64,000 bases of DNA from Rostrohypoxylon terebratum. Lineage: Eukaryota > Ascomycota > Sordariomycetes > Xylariales > Hypoxylaceae. The notes under the pieces are model-generated. The model ran no database searches, had not been told where the DNA came from, and saw only the letters and a program-made list of their open reading frames with translations. Position 1 is the first letter of the stretch. Every line of letters begins with the position of its first letter. The stretch lies in NCBI GenBank assembly GCA_022497145.1, contig MU385938.1, positions 1 to 64,000 of the forward strand. The letters run 5' to 3'. A program made the translations under genes and the position numbers. Below, in pieces: positions 1-11,136 of the stretch.

Positions 1-1202
1 GATTATACTTGACCTCTACGATTACTGTTACCTTAAAATCAAGACCCCCTTATGAAGCTATACTTACTAAGCCTAAGTATAGGTTCGTCACACACACCCG
101 GTATGTGCGCGTAACGGTGGATTAACTTACTTGGTGAGTACTTCCTGATGATACTTCACTGTTATAGAGACTAGGGGGGTGAGAGGAGCAGTGGCTGGAT
201 GGATACGGTACCTCAGACTTAAGTACCTATTTATGTAGTAGCGGTGGCTTCGGGAAAGAAACATGCCGCTGCCGTCTATGCAGCTTACACCTTGAAAGTC
301 CGGACGCCACCTCCAAGGGGTACTAGAATTTCTCCTTTAATCTCCCGGAAAGCCACGCAATTCTGGGTCTATACATATGCGCCTCGAGAGCCTGCAGTTG
401 GAGAGACATGGATAGAGAACTCAAATAAGTTATTCCAAAAGCCACATTATGTATGTGGTCGTCATGCCGAGTATTGTCCACCAATCCAATCGTGGCTAAT
501 GGCTCTCAATTTTTGTGACACCTCAGTGTACTTTCGATAAATAGAAAAGCTAGCCAATCTGCGGATATACTGAACTTACCAGGAGAATGACATTACCTTT
601 CTTAAGCAGGTTCTCTCAGATACTAGTTGTTTGCCTAGGAAAGACAGGAAGGCGCCGCAGATAATGCTAGAATACTACCCGTGGACCTGTAAACTTGGTG
701 ACCCTAAGCCACCTTTCGCATCCTCTTAGATTTTCACTTTTGCGGGACGTTACTACATATATCACACCAGGCCAAGAGTCAACGAATTTTTTTGGGGAAA
801 AGTCATCAATTTGGGTCTCTGATCTGTATGAGATGTCTTCTGCTGCCCTTAACAAACAGAAGATCATCTGGCCTATCTAAGTGTCATGTCCTCCGAACTC
901 AAAAATTGTCAACGGTGACCGTAATCCGTAACCTCGGCCAAAATCGAGTCGGGTTCCAAGTGAACCTGATTAGCGCAGATATGAACCCTGGAAAATAAGA
1001 AGGGCCCGAAAAAAACCCCTAGAGTAAGACCAATCCCTATCAAAAGGGGTCATTCATGTGCGCGAGTCGAATGCCATGGCCATAGCAGCTCATCAGTGTG
1101 CTCGTCCGACCTCATTATCTACACCGTTTACTGACTCAAGCGCATCCGTTAACACCTCAGAGCTCCGCGTATCGACCGCCATAGAGTTCCCTAGTCAGGC
1201 CA
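1..1202. other. No gene recognised
   Basis: Short ORFs occur on both strands, but none has a domain, a good start context or plausible splice partners. I see no tRNA and no repeat here. It is the 3' flank of the minus-strand gene that ends at 1203. Confidence 0.5.
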
Positions 1203-1969
1203 TTACCATATGTCGGAGGGGATGGTTCTGCTGGTATACCCCAAACCTTCCCAACCCGTTCCAGATTCGTTTCCCCACTCCTCGCGCACCAATCTGATGC
1301 GTTCGCCGGAGGCGCCGCGGCGATGCTCGAGAATCTGCGTTTGGGTGGGGGAGTCGGGCTGCGTCTCCTCGGGCAAGTCCTCCTTAGTAGACTCGGATTC
1401 GTCACAGACCGACTGCAGGAACTTCATGCGTCGTCGGACGTTCTTCTGCTCCGCGGCGCTGCTGGAGTCGGCCTTGGGCATGGCGGAGCTGGTGGGATCG
1501 GGCTGCTCCTTCTTGATGACCTTCTGCGCTTGCTCGATAGGGTCTTCCTCCTTTTGGGCAACCATCATGGTTTTGCCGCGCACGATCTCGAAAGGTCGGA
1601 TCTCCTCGCCTCCGGCCTCGTGGATCTCCTGAGCCTGCTCGGTGATGGGGGCAGCGGAGTCTTGAGCACCGGGAATGGTGGGCGACTTCAACACCGTGAT
1701 CAGGTTAAGCATGACCTGCTTGTGGAGAGCGGTCATGTTCTCGTTGTGTTCGATGTGCTTAAGCACCTGGGAAAATTAGTACGCGCTGTATAGGTATGTT
1801 ATTCAAGGGTAATGGTTACAGTCTCCAAGACACGTGCGGCAAGAGGTCCGGTTTCCTGCTCGGCTCCGAGGTTGTTCATGAAGAAGTCGAGGAGCAAGGC
1901 TCGGTCATTACGATGAGTCTTGGCGGCATCAAGGAGGCCCTCAACAAGCTGAACACCGAGAGCTGCCAT
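1203..1969 (-). CDS. Unrecognised 237-aa protein, two exons
   Basis: Read as exon 1 1969-1820 (50 codons, ATG at 1969) and exon 2 1766-1203. The 53-nt intron 1819-1767 has a GT donor, a TACTAAT-like branch sequence and a CAG acceptor, and the join is phase 0. The first ~80 residues look helical and hydrophobic-patterned (LLDAAKTHRNDRALLLDFF, then HKQVMLNLITVLKSP). The rest is charged and low in complexity, rich in E, K, S and P, and probably disordered. I recognise no domain and no targeting signal. The ATG is preceded by cagtcatc, an acceptable fungal context. The helical N-terminus with an acidic tail suggests a soluble nuclear or cytosolic protein, but that is only inference. The stop at 1203 could instead lie inside a further intron. 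Confidence 0.55.
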
Positions 1970-3076
1970 GATGACTGTTTGCGACGGCGGGCCTTCGAAA
2001 AGGGGAACGTTAGTAGACGGCCGAGTAGAAGAGGAATCTAAGATGAATGACTTCGGATTGATATGACTGATTGGATGAAAATCTACCTATGAAATTGGGA
2101 TTCCAATTCTATCCTGATAAGAAGCGAATTGACCTAATTACTAATACAAATAGCAACAGGGCAGTCGCGGCTGGGAAAGATTGCGGTATACTTACCTACA
2201 CAACAGCTTGTGGAAAGACGGAAATGGATTATCGCATTTCCATTAAGGGACGACGGATAGAAAATGGAATAAAGGATAAAAATGGGAGGTGGGTTATGTT
2301 TGTGTAGGGTATGGTGCTGGAGGTGTAGATGGCAATGAGGATATCGCGGGTTTTCAGAAAGAGACTGATGAAAATCAATACTTACCTGGAAAAATCTGGA
2401 ATCAGATTTCCAGATGAATTAGGGACAGTTGATTTGAATCTCGATGATAATCAAAGAGAGAAGGTAGGGTAAGTTGAGGATTAAAGCAAAAGGGGAGATG
2501 AAGGCTTAGGAGACTGGTCCGGGTTTGCTTGCTGGTTGGAATTTGAGAGCAATTCCACCATGTAGCCTCATAAGCGGAAAAAAAAAGTTGTTGAAGGAAG
2601 AAAAGAAATCTAGGTCTGGAAATCTCAAGATCTAGTTTTGTGGAATAACTTTTCGAGCTGGAGGGGTTACTGATTGCACTCCTACTGCCGGAATGTTCTA
2701 AGGTATCTTTTTGCCCTGTTCTTGCTCTTGAAGTTATCGTTGGGAGCAGAATTAGATGATTAATTCTAGCTATGTCGTCAAAGTCTCCTCGAGTTTACCA
2801 AACGACCAATGCCACATGTAAAGAGAGTTATAAGGTTGTGACGCTACTAGACACGAGGGAGCACCTATGTTGATGGTCAAGGATCGTCTATTCACGAGTA
2901 TTGGCAATAGTCACTGGTTCAATATACCCTTACATACGTATCATTGTATCAAATTCTATCTTATACCTTTTTTACTTCTAGTGGTGCCAAACTCTTTTAC
3001 GCAGATCGTTAAGAGTTATATCATTTTTGTTGTTGTTGTCAGCATTGTCTCCTTCTTCGTCTTCCCTTCTCACACT
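1970..3076. other. Intergenic, no gene recognised
   Basis: Upstream flank of the 237-aa gene and downstream flank of the alpha/beta hydrolase. Only short AT-rich ORFs without family resemblance are present. Confidence 0.5.
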
Positions 3077-3967
3077 TCAAACATTTGCTACTTTAGTAAT
3101 AACATCCAACAGCACTTCTGTTTCCTTGTCAAGCAAAAACGGGCTGTGACCACAGTCAAGCTCCACAATTGTGGCACCAGCAGCAGCAGCACGTTGGTAT
3201 TGTTTCTCAGGCGGAACGATCTTGTCCTTTGTACATACGACATAAGTTTTGGGAGCTCGAACGTCAGAGGCTGTTTGTGGTCTGTCGGGATCGCAAGTCG
3301 CCTCACTCTGTAAGTGTAGCATCTGAAGAGCCCCCTTTTGCCTTGACTCCTCAATGTCGTCGTAAAGCAACATCAGGGCCAAATCTTCAGGGAAAGGCCG
3401 TTTCTTGTACTTTATTAAGAGTTAGCCAACTACCAATTAATAGAGCAAATAATATTGTTGTCGACCACAGGATTGACATCTTCAAAAGGGGTATATAAAG
3501 CCGATGGTAACCGCAGAAAAGGGGCAACGAAGAGATAGGAGAGAAAAGCTTACATCTGTCCAACCAGGCGGAAATGGCATCGGCTTGTCGGTTCGACCGT
3601 GTTGCGGCTCTATGAGGGCAGAGATATACACGATGCCGACAATACCGCCTTGAAGCCCCTGGGATGAACGGTCTTCGAGGGTTGAGCCAATGGCAGCCCC
3701 TGTTGCAACGATACCGCCAGCACTATGCGCAACTATAACTATCTTACGGCCCTGGCCTAGAAGTGGGCGAAGGTAGTCACGGATCTGGTTAGTACTATCG
3801 ACATATGTTTTATCATTGATCGAGTCGTCGTAGCCCGTCGTGACTTGATACGGCGCGAAGACTGTGTAGCCACTAACTCGAAGTCGATCGATCAAGGCGC
3901 GGTAGTGCAAGGGAATATGCCACGCTCCGTGGAGGAGGACAATGACTGGTTTCTCTTGTGTTGTCAT
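3077..3967 (-). CDS. Alpha/beta hydrolase (esterase-like), 248 aa
   Basis: Two exons: 3967-3554 and 3409-3077, joined in phase 0 across a 144-nt intron (GTAAGC donor, AAAG acceptor). It is a single-domain alpha/beta hydrolase of the small soluble esterase type common in fungi and bacteria. The oxyanion motif LLHGAWH is at residues 11-17. The nucleophile elbow AHSAGG gives Ser82, CTKDK gives Asp200 and LDCGHSPF gives His226, so a full Ser-Asp-His triad is visible. About 250 aa is the usual family length. There is no signal peptide, so it probably acts in the cytosol; the substrate cannot be told. Upstream in-frame codons start only with TTG, so the ATG at 3967 (MTTQEKP) is the better start. 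The intron is longer than most here. Reading a small exon inside it gives no consistent frame. Confidence 0.85.
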
Positions 3968-4943
3968 TTTAGGGGCGAAGGTTGCTAACAAGAAAATGAC
4001 GCGAAACAACACTGAGTGTGTGTGTGATGTGCCTAGTGATTCCAATTAGAACTCGAAGTCTTGATAGTGTCGTTCTCTAAATGACCAATGGTGACATAAA
4101 AAGCTAAGGTTTCCCTGAAATCATCGCCTATTATGTCGCGACTTCATTCAAAACCCTCTGATTAGTCGGGTGGTGGATCAATCCGGGGTGCTTACACGGA
4201 CTCACGGAGGTGGCTTGGTGTTACACGGAAGACGATGCGAGACGTGATTGGCTGAGAGCTAAATTGCCAACCGAAAACGGCAATTAGACCTATCATGTAT
4301 GAACAATTTGACTCGGGCTCTTTTGGTATTCTATATGGAGGGCGACTAGAGTCTATATGTGTGACTAGAATGATCAAGATTCTTTTGGGGACCTTCAGAT
4401 GATTTATAATACTGCGCCGCACGACTCTCCGTAGAGTAGCAGCAGTCTGACGTCCGATGGAGTCTCCGCTACATAGCCTATCACGAAAATGGTGCTGACC
4501 TGCACCAACAACAATGGAACCAGTAACATAATTCGAAGAAAATAGGGATAGAAAGTCCTAGAGAGTGAGTGATGCTATTAATACATGGATGGCCAATATA
4601 ACATGGATCCTACTTGCCCCCTGTCAGGAATACCAATCAACGGAGCAGTCCTACCAGTTGAATCCGGAATTTGGAACCCCTATCCAATCGAAGTGTCGGC
4701 ATTCAATTCTCCCGTGGCGATTCGCAATAATTGCCTATAGATGTCTGAATTATCTTGATCAGCAATGAAGCGCGTTGCAAAAGTAATTCGACGACAGAGC
4801 TTATGAAAATAAAAGTTGAGAATTTATCGTGTCGACAAAAATCAGTTGTTGAGATATCATGCTTGGCTCCCATCAGATGCCGTACGGCCAACTCAAGATG
4901 AACTTTGTCTTTGGGATCCTTTCGATCTAGACCATTTAGCGCC
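3968..4943. other. Intergenic, no gene recognised
   Basis: 5' flank of the alpha/beta hydrolase. The minus ORF at 4703-5050 overlaps the next candidate in another frame and shows no family features. Confidence 0.45.
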
Positions 4944-5207
4944 TTATTGAAGATAATTGAGCCACAATGTGAGGAGGAGAATACTCGTGAAGACGAGGAA
5001 GCATTTGAAAATCGCTTTCTCGTAAGTGACTTTAAACGACTGTGATTCATACATTACGAAAAGGTTTCCGCACAGCATCACCAATGAGAACAGCATACCG
5101 AATCCTGCAACCAGCGCAAAAATTGCAGGTGGTTTTGTGCTGCCTTTTTCTTTATTTACCTGGCTCTCCTGAGCCTGAGTAATGTAGCTAGGGACAAAGT
5201 CAAACAT
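4944..5207 (-). CDS. Doubtful 87-aa small membrane protein
   Basis: A single ORF from an ATG at 5207 to a TAA. It has two hydrophobic stretches that could span a membrane: residues ~29-52 (IFALVAGFGMLFSLVMLCGN) and ~65-86 (FKCFLVFTSILLLTLWL). A polar loop separates them and the N-terminus is polar. I do not recognise it. Its isolation and shortness mean it could be a chance ORF or one exon of a longer gene. Confidence 0.3.
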   Translation of the reverse strand: MFDFVPSYITQAQESQVNKEKGSTKPPAIFALVAGFGMLFSLVMLCGNLFVMYESQSFKVTYEKAIFKCFLVFTSILLLTLWLNYLQ

Positions 5208-5916
5208 GGTTGTGCCTTGCTTTAAATTGAATCGGTTTATCTAATGTCGAGTTGAAGTCGTGGGAGCAGTAAAGGGATGATGATACGAAATATGAGAACT
5301 TTATATACGGCAAATATTTAGTATTTTCTTGCCGTAGGTATCAATCGAGTACTTTCAGTGTCATTCATACGCATTCGCGGCTCGACTTCGAGATAGTAGA
5401 GCTATCTAACAATGCCACAATGTGATCGAGACGGAGAAGCATGACAAAGAAAGTAAGTATTCTAGAAGACCCGATAGGCTGAGTGACTCAATACAGATTC
5501 AGTGTGGTTCTAAGATAACGATTACTATTTAGTCTTCCTGGTTATTAGACAGAGAAGATAGTTTATATAATGTGTTGATAAAGTCCGCTGACGCTATGGC
5601 TTGCGTGAAACTGTAACCTAAATTGCGATGGCGTCCAAACCAAGAGTACCAAAGCGTTTTCCGCCAAATCAACACCATACTAACCAATATCTGAGTATAA
5701 TATCCCGCAATTAAAGTCAAGGCCATGAACTAGGCGTCAAAGAGGCTTGACGCATAAGGTTTATTAAGGTCTACTTATTGAAACTATGGCCTCAAGCTGT
5801 GAACTTAGATATCAGTCGGAGATGACTGACTAGAATATGATATATAAACATTGAACCTGACATGGCATAAATACTTTGGGATGCAAAATCTACCACCAAC
5901 CAGTTAAAAAAACAAC
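5208..5916. other. Intergenic, no gene recognised
   Basis: Contains a 65-aa minus ORF (5529-5726) with one hydrophobic segment but no support as a gene. The rest is AT-rich flank of the 176-aa gene that starts at 5917. Confidence 0.45.
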
Positions 5917-6447
5917 ATGCTTCCGCTGCTTCAAGCGACCAATACGACTAAGATGGCCCGACTTCCTCGTTTCGGCCTGGTTATGAAAAACCTGGGTGCA
6001 TATGCGACCCCAAACAATATCAACTTGATAAACAGGCGCAGCCAATTCTCGACTACTCTTATTCATGCGAAGCCAACGCATCCCTCCCCGTTTGACGCGA
6101 AGCGTGCAATCCCTACGAGAATACCTAATCGCGATGATGTTGAACAAACCAAACTCGACATGACCTTGGAAAACTTCCATAAAGGCGTCTACGGTCACTA
6201 TATCGACAATTTTCTTGGAGAGGGAGGGCCAAAGGAACACTTGGAGACCCTACGTTGGATGGTCAAACGCCTAGTTTACATACGCGAAACACTCGAAGCG
6301 CAGATTGAGACGTACAAAAATGAAGGAGATACCGACCTGGAAGTTATAACTAGACGTTATAGAAGACATGCGATATGGAGCATGGAGGTAGTGTCGAGCC
6401 GCCTCGCCGAGGTTGAGGCATACGCGCATGGATTGGACGATATATGA
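5917..6447 (+). CDS. 176-aa protein, possible mitochondrial presequence
   Basis: One uninterrupted ORF from an ATG at 5917 (context aacaacATG) to TGA. The first ~45 residues are rich in R, N, S and hydrophobics with no acidic residue, and include an RRSQFSTTL segment like a matrix-protease site. That pattern suggests mitochondrial import. Residues ~75-175 are charged and helical (FHKGVYGHYIDNFLGE, then WMVKRLVYIRETLEAQIETY), with coiled-coil character. I do not recognise the family. It converges on BUD23, with about 190 bp between the two stops. A partial minus-strand ORF lies opposite but looks like a shadow. Confidence 0.55.
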   Translation: MLPLLQATNTTKMARLPRFGLVMKNLGAYATPNNINLINRRSQFSTTLIHAKPTHPSPFDAKRAIPTRIPNRDDVEQTKLDMTLENFHKGVYGHYIDNFLGEGGPKEHLETLRWMVKRLVYIRETLEAQIETYKNEGDTDLEVITRRYRRHAIWSMEVVSSRLAEVEAYAHGLDDI

Positions 6448-6640
6448 TATGGGTGGGCGGTGGGCCATCTCCCTCATCAAACAGGGCGGACATGAGCACC
6501 AATATTTAGTGCCATGAGTATCTATATCAATAGGATATAGAATAAGCGTCAGTTGTCATAAAATTGAATGTAATCGCCATGAGCCCCAGATATTGTAACT
6601 CCATAACGCCGTGCAATGCAAAAAGGGTATCGCTCTAAGT

Positions 6641-7567
6641 TTAGAAAGCAACCCGTCTCTTGCGTCCTGTGTATTTAGACGTCGCCTTGACAACCTTTCC
6701 TTTCCGTTCCATCTGCTCCTTCTTCTTGACGATCCACGCTTTGCTGCCCTTCTTAATCTCTCCCTTACCGTTCTTATTGCTATGCCTCACGTCTAACACA
6801 TCAACGCCTTCCATGCCCTTAACAACGCCCGTAATATCGCCTCCGTTACCCTCCAGGTTCCCGCCTCCAACCGTCAGTACTAGGTAGTACTTGACGTTCT
6901 TCGTCTGCGGATCATCCTCCAACAGACCAGCGCCGAACCCCGCTTTCACCGCCGCCCCGGTGATCATCTTCTTCTGCTCGTCGTTCTTAGGGTAGAACTG
7001 ACACACCGCCCTACCACCTCGTTTCAAGCTCGCATACAAGCCGTTAAAGAACCGGGATAGCCGGCCCTGCGGCGACACCTCGCTACTTTCTGCATTGCAC
7101 AGCCACTGGATCGCGCTAATGCTAATCGCGGCATCGAATGTACCGGCGCGGAACGGGACGCCTTGGCCTATATCAGCGAGTAGTAGATCCCCTTCCACAT
7201 CCCGCTGTAGCGCGACGTCGAGCATGGAGGCAGACACGTCCATGCCGATCCAGACGTGCGGACCGCCCTCGTCCGAGGGCACCGAGGACAGGATCTCGCC
7301 GGAGAGACCGCTGCCGCAGCCGATGTCGAGGATGAGGGAGGGGGAGGAGAGGTCGAGGAGCTCGAGGGCGCGGTTTGTCATCGAGGCTTGGATGTTCTGG
7401 ATTCTCGAGGAGGTGGTGTATTTGCGCGCTTCGGAGTCATTGTAGTGGACGTCGGCGGACCTTGGGAAGGGTTAGATGACGATGTTGGATTTTTTGGTGG
7501 TGGGGGAATTTGGTGGGAGGAGTTTGGAGGGGTCGTTGACGTACAGTGTGTCCTCTGGCCGCGACAT
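6641..7567 (-). CDS. 18S rRNA (guanine-N7) methyltransferase Bud23, 280 aa
   Basis: Two exons: 7567-7545 (23 nt, MSRPEDT plus two bases) and 7460-6641. The intron uses GTACGT and CCAAG and restores the typical N-terminus with VHYNDSEARKYTTSSRI. Bud23 methylates a guanine at N7 in 18S rRNA late in small-subunit maturation, acting with Trm112. The SAM-binding motif I, LDIGCGSGLSG, is at residues 52-62, followed by IGMDVSASML (motif II). DAAISISAIQWLCNAE is the family motif IV region. The basic tail from ~residue 205 (KKGSKAWIVKKKEQMERKGK, ending GRKRRVAF) matches the WBS methyltransferase C-terminus and a nuclear signal. Length matches yeast Bud23 (about 275 aa). It is divergent from SVP26, with 598 bp between the two starts. 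Confidence 0.95.
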
Positions 7568-7948
7568 TGTGTGGTAGTGTTGTTTGTTTTGTTTGATTCG
7601 ATTCAATTGCCAAGGGATTTGATTAAGGTTCTAAAGCTGTCAAATAGGACTGCGCTTTCCTGACTGAGATATGGTTTGTGCTTGTCGAACGGTGGATTGG
7701 ATTATGATCGCATTTTCCAGTTGCCTGTGATGCGACTCCGAACTTTTCTGTGGAGACAAATTCCTTATCGTTATCAATTTTCCCTACTGCGGAAAATCCT
7801 CGGCTCTTTGAATCTTGGAATTGTCAAGTACAATTGTAGCTTGGCAGCTTGTGGATAGATCTGACTAATCGGACCAATAGGAGAAATAGGGTAATCTAAT
7901 TACCGGCTCCGCTAATCGAAACGGGAAGGCCACGCTTTCAAGTCGCGC

Positions 7949-7973
7949 GTCACTTGGGTCACTTGGGTCACTT
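7949..7973. repeat. 9-bp tandem repeat, unit gtcacttgg, ~2.8 copies
   Basis: Direct tandem copies of gtcacttgg in the BUD23/SVP26 divergent promoter. Tandem short elements can be factor sites, but nothing here proves it. Confidence 0.7.
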
Positions 7974-8040
7974 AAGTGCAATTTCGATCAAAGGCCAAGC
8001 TTAATCGAAAATGTTACCCTCAAACAGCAACCATAATATT

Positions 8041-8078
8041 CATTTCCCATTTCCCATTTCCCACTTCCCACTTCCCAC
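8041..8078. repeat. 7-bp pyrimidine-rich tandem repeat (catttcc / cacttcc)
   Basis: Five imperfect copies of catttcc or cacttcc, about 90 bp before the SVP26 start. It is a CT-rich leader of the kind often seen near fungal transcription starts. Confidence 0.65.
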
Positions 8079-8165
8079 CTACCTAGTACCTACCGTACCT
8101 ACTATGATGAGATCATCGAGATCATCATAGCTGCTGCATTGTTCTTGTAATTGTGTTGCGTAAAC

Positions 8166-8979
8166 ATGTGGATTCTACCTCTAGTCGGCTACCTTGGCTC
8201 CATCGTGGGCTTCTGTTTCTTAACATTGGCCATAGGTACATAACACTTGAATCTTCTATTATACTGTTCACGCCCCTAGCTTCCTATTCAGGGATAACCT
8301 TGAGGTGATCTCGAGTTGCTAATACACAGCTCCTATAGCTTCCGGTCTATACTATCTCTCAGAGCTCGTCGAGGAACACACCGTCATCGCGAAGCGACTT
8401 CTCACGAAACTCATCTACTCCGTTATTGCTCTCCAAGTCGTACTATGTGTTGTCGATGGCTTTCCCTTCAGTCTGACCTTGATGGGCGTCGCATCGCATT
8501 TGATATATCTGGGTAATATGCGACGCTTCCCGTTTGTGAAGCTATCAGATCCCTTGTTCATTGCTTCTTGTGGTATGTTGTCAACATCGATCCGGCCGGG
8601 GCAAGAGGCTGCGGGTTGCTGACATTATTGAATAGTATTGGTTCTTGTCAACCATTACTTTTGGTTTCAACACTTCTCCGATGCTCAACACAAGTCTTAC
8701 TCGCGCATGTCATCCGTCTATGACCAGCCGGATATACCAAGCTTCACTGAGATCGCATCCTATTTTGGCTTGTGCGTGTGGCTTATCCCCTTTGCCTTAT
8801 TTGTCAGTCTGTCGGCTAGCGACAATGTATTGCCCACAATAGGCACCGAGCAATCCTCTCACGACGATGGAAAGAACAAACGCCAAGGCATGGTCAAATT
8901 AATAGTGGACAATATACTCACCGTCATCGGAGAAGTCTCCCGGATGGCAGGGTGGAAGAGACCAGAGGATCGCTTCTGA
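8166..8979 (+). CDS. Svp26/Tex261 family ER-Golgi membrane protein, 215 aa
   Basis: Three exons: 8166-8235, 8339-8572 and 8636-8979; all joins keep frame. Svp26 is an early-Golgi/ER integral membrane protein that helps load type II mannosyltransferases into COPII vesicles. The MWILPLVGYLG opening, SGLYYLSELVEEHTVIAKR, VDGFPFSLTLMG, LGNMRRFPFVKLSDPLF and the HYFWFQHF segment are all recognisable family blocks. Four hydrophobic segments are visible (residues ~2-24, 50-70, 90-112 and 140-165). The C-terminal ~50 residues are polar and cytosolic in the family. Length is slightly below yeast Svp26 (228 aa). The intron donors are GTACAT and GTATGT. Confidence 0.94.
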
Positions 8980-11136
8980 GTCCGCAGGGTCAAATGTTTA
9001 ATTGAGTAATAATGTGTACACTACATCCATGGATAATAACCAAATTTCAACAGCGATGTCATCGATATAGTAAGTAGTCATGCAATCTATCGTTCCACGT
9101 GTTGATGAAGACTAACAATATAAGGACATCACCAGTTCTAGGTGCGCCTTCGTGTAAATGGATATTTACGCTCTTGGACTGAGTCGACAGTGTGCTCCAG
9201 GTCATACTTACCTACAGAGAGTGTATTGCTCGATTATTGAGCTCGAAACAGACCCACCATCTGGTGAGTTCACGATCTTTTTGATGCGCGAGTAACAATA
9301 TCTTATCATGATGACAACACCAATTTTTTATGCTAGATTGTATTTGAGTCAATCGACTTTGATGTGAACGATTGGGTTTACCTGACAACATTCCAACCTT
9401 TTATTTATGGAGTGCTTTTTGATGGGACATTGGCCAATTGCTAACTTCAGTCCTAGCTAGGTCCACGTAAGCATACGGATAGTACATAGTACATAGAACG
9501 TGTCAAAGAATCAATCCGATCTGCGGACCCCCTATTGGTTGCAGCCCATTTCCATAGAGTGTAATTATGCTAAAGTGTTGTAAGCACGAAGCTTTTGTCC
9601 GTTCTGACAGGACCAGTCTCTCCGGATCCCTACCTCGAGGTAAATCATCTCCGAATCTGTTCGGAGGCGGTCAACATCGGATCTGTTGATGATAGAGATC
9701 ATATCATCGTAACATTAGATGCGATCGATATGAACAATGAAAAAAAAATACTATTTTTAAAACTTTATGTTTCAGATCAACTTCTATACTTAACCTGGAT
9801 CAAGTTACTACTATTGACTACCTATATACCGTGGACCTATACTTAAGATCAAACTACTACGTAACGAGTCACGACATATCTTGAAAAAGTTCGACAACTA
9901 CCTAGTCACATACACGGATGGGGTAATAGCCAGGTAGTAGTTCGATCGAATGATAACCTATACTAACATTGCTTATGTGAGTAGTGCTTACGGTCCCGAT
10001 TCTTTAACATGTATATCCCTACGAAGTTGCTTATTTTAACTTGCCGGGTCTAGGACACAGATTTTAGCTCGTTGAGTTCTCTTAGCTCATTGGGCCCATG
10101 TCTTCAGAGTTAGCATTACGCAAGAGAGCTGCGAACCTTCGAATAGGCGAAGTGTATAGTCCAGCTTCTTCTGAGACTTATTAGTAAAGTCTCGAAAAGG
10201 AACCAGGCAGCTTCAGAATCTTCCCGCTTTTCTCTACTACAGAACGGGAGTGAAGTGCTACTTTTTGATAGCGGCAGGATTCTGCAGACTTTAAACCATC
10301 ACAAGGAGGATCCTCAGAACAGACTACCGGTTTCGACCATTTCGCCCGAGACTCTCTAACGGTAATGAGGATCGATTAACACCCTCAGCTCTCCTCAGTC
10401 ATTGATCATTGGTCCGGATTTTCCTGCCCCAGTGGCAGTAGCAGGGGGTCATTGAGCTTATGTGCACGTATCCTGGTTTCTTCAGCCTGTCACGACAATA
10501 GCCGAGTCCCCAGGTTCCATGTGATGTCGTTCTATAAAATATACTGCTACCTAGTAACACACCAAAATGCCAGAGCCACCCAACCCCATACCGTCTTATA
10601 TCCCCAGGTGCCACTCACACCATATCGAAAAATTACCGAATCCGTCCATACACGCTGTTTCATTCAACCCTTGTCCATTACCTGAATAGGAAACATTTCC
10701 TATATTGGTATAGCGTCTTGGGCTCTTCCACGCCCTGCGCCGCATATCAGGAATGGGGGTCTTCTCGAAGGCGTAAAAGAATGATATTATTGTAGACGGG
10801 GGATTAGACAAGGCTCATTCGTTCGCTCAGTATAGCTGCAACATGCAATCATCAAGCATGGGTAGTATTCCCGTAGACATACCGTGTGGCCAAAGTGCCA
10901 TAGGTAGAATGGGAGATCATCGTAGGTACAGTTGCCATACATAGGTAACGGCATGGCCGATCTTATAACGATCTCAGTCGCATCTACATGATCCATTCAC
11001 TTACTCTTCCCGGGTACTGAATATCAGAGTCAATCATAGTCAAAGTCGACAACAAGGACTGACTCACGCTGTGGTATCTCAGTAATATAGGTATCTCTCA
11101 TATGGCATAGACATAAGTCTATACTAAGCCGCCATC
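8980..11136. other. 2.2-kb intergenic stretch, no gene recognised
   Basis: Only ORFs under 90 codons without family features. Base composition is AT-rich around 9.3-10.0 kb and less so toward the ABC transporter. I see no tRNA or mobile element. Confidence 0.5.

Larger units (their letters stand above)
7568..8165. promoter_or_regulatory. Bidirectional promoter region BUD23 / SVP26
   Basis: This 598-bp interval separates two start codons facing away from each other. It holds two short tandem repeats (listed separately) and no ORF of note. Promoter function is inferred from geometry only. Confidence 0.5.

Noticed and set aside
2071..2307. 78-aa plus ORF
   Set aside because: Lysine/isoleucine-rich translation of AT-rich DNA, with no family resemblance.
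3410..3553. A possible small exon inside the alpha/beta hydrolase intron
   Set aside because: The only usable AG (near 3480) puts either the middle or the last exon out of frame, whereas a single 144-nt intron restores the family pattern cleanly.
5529..5726. 65-aa minus ORF with one hydrophobic segment
   Set aside because: Too short and isolated to support as a gene or as an exon of the 87-aa candidate.
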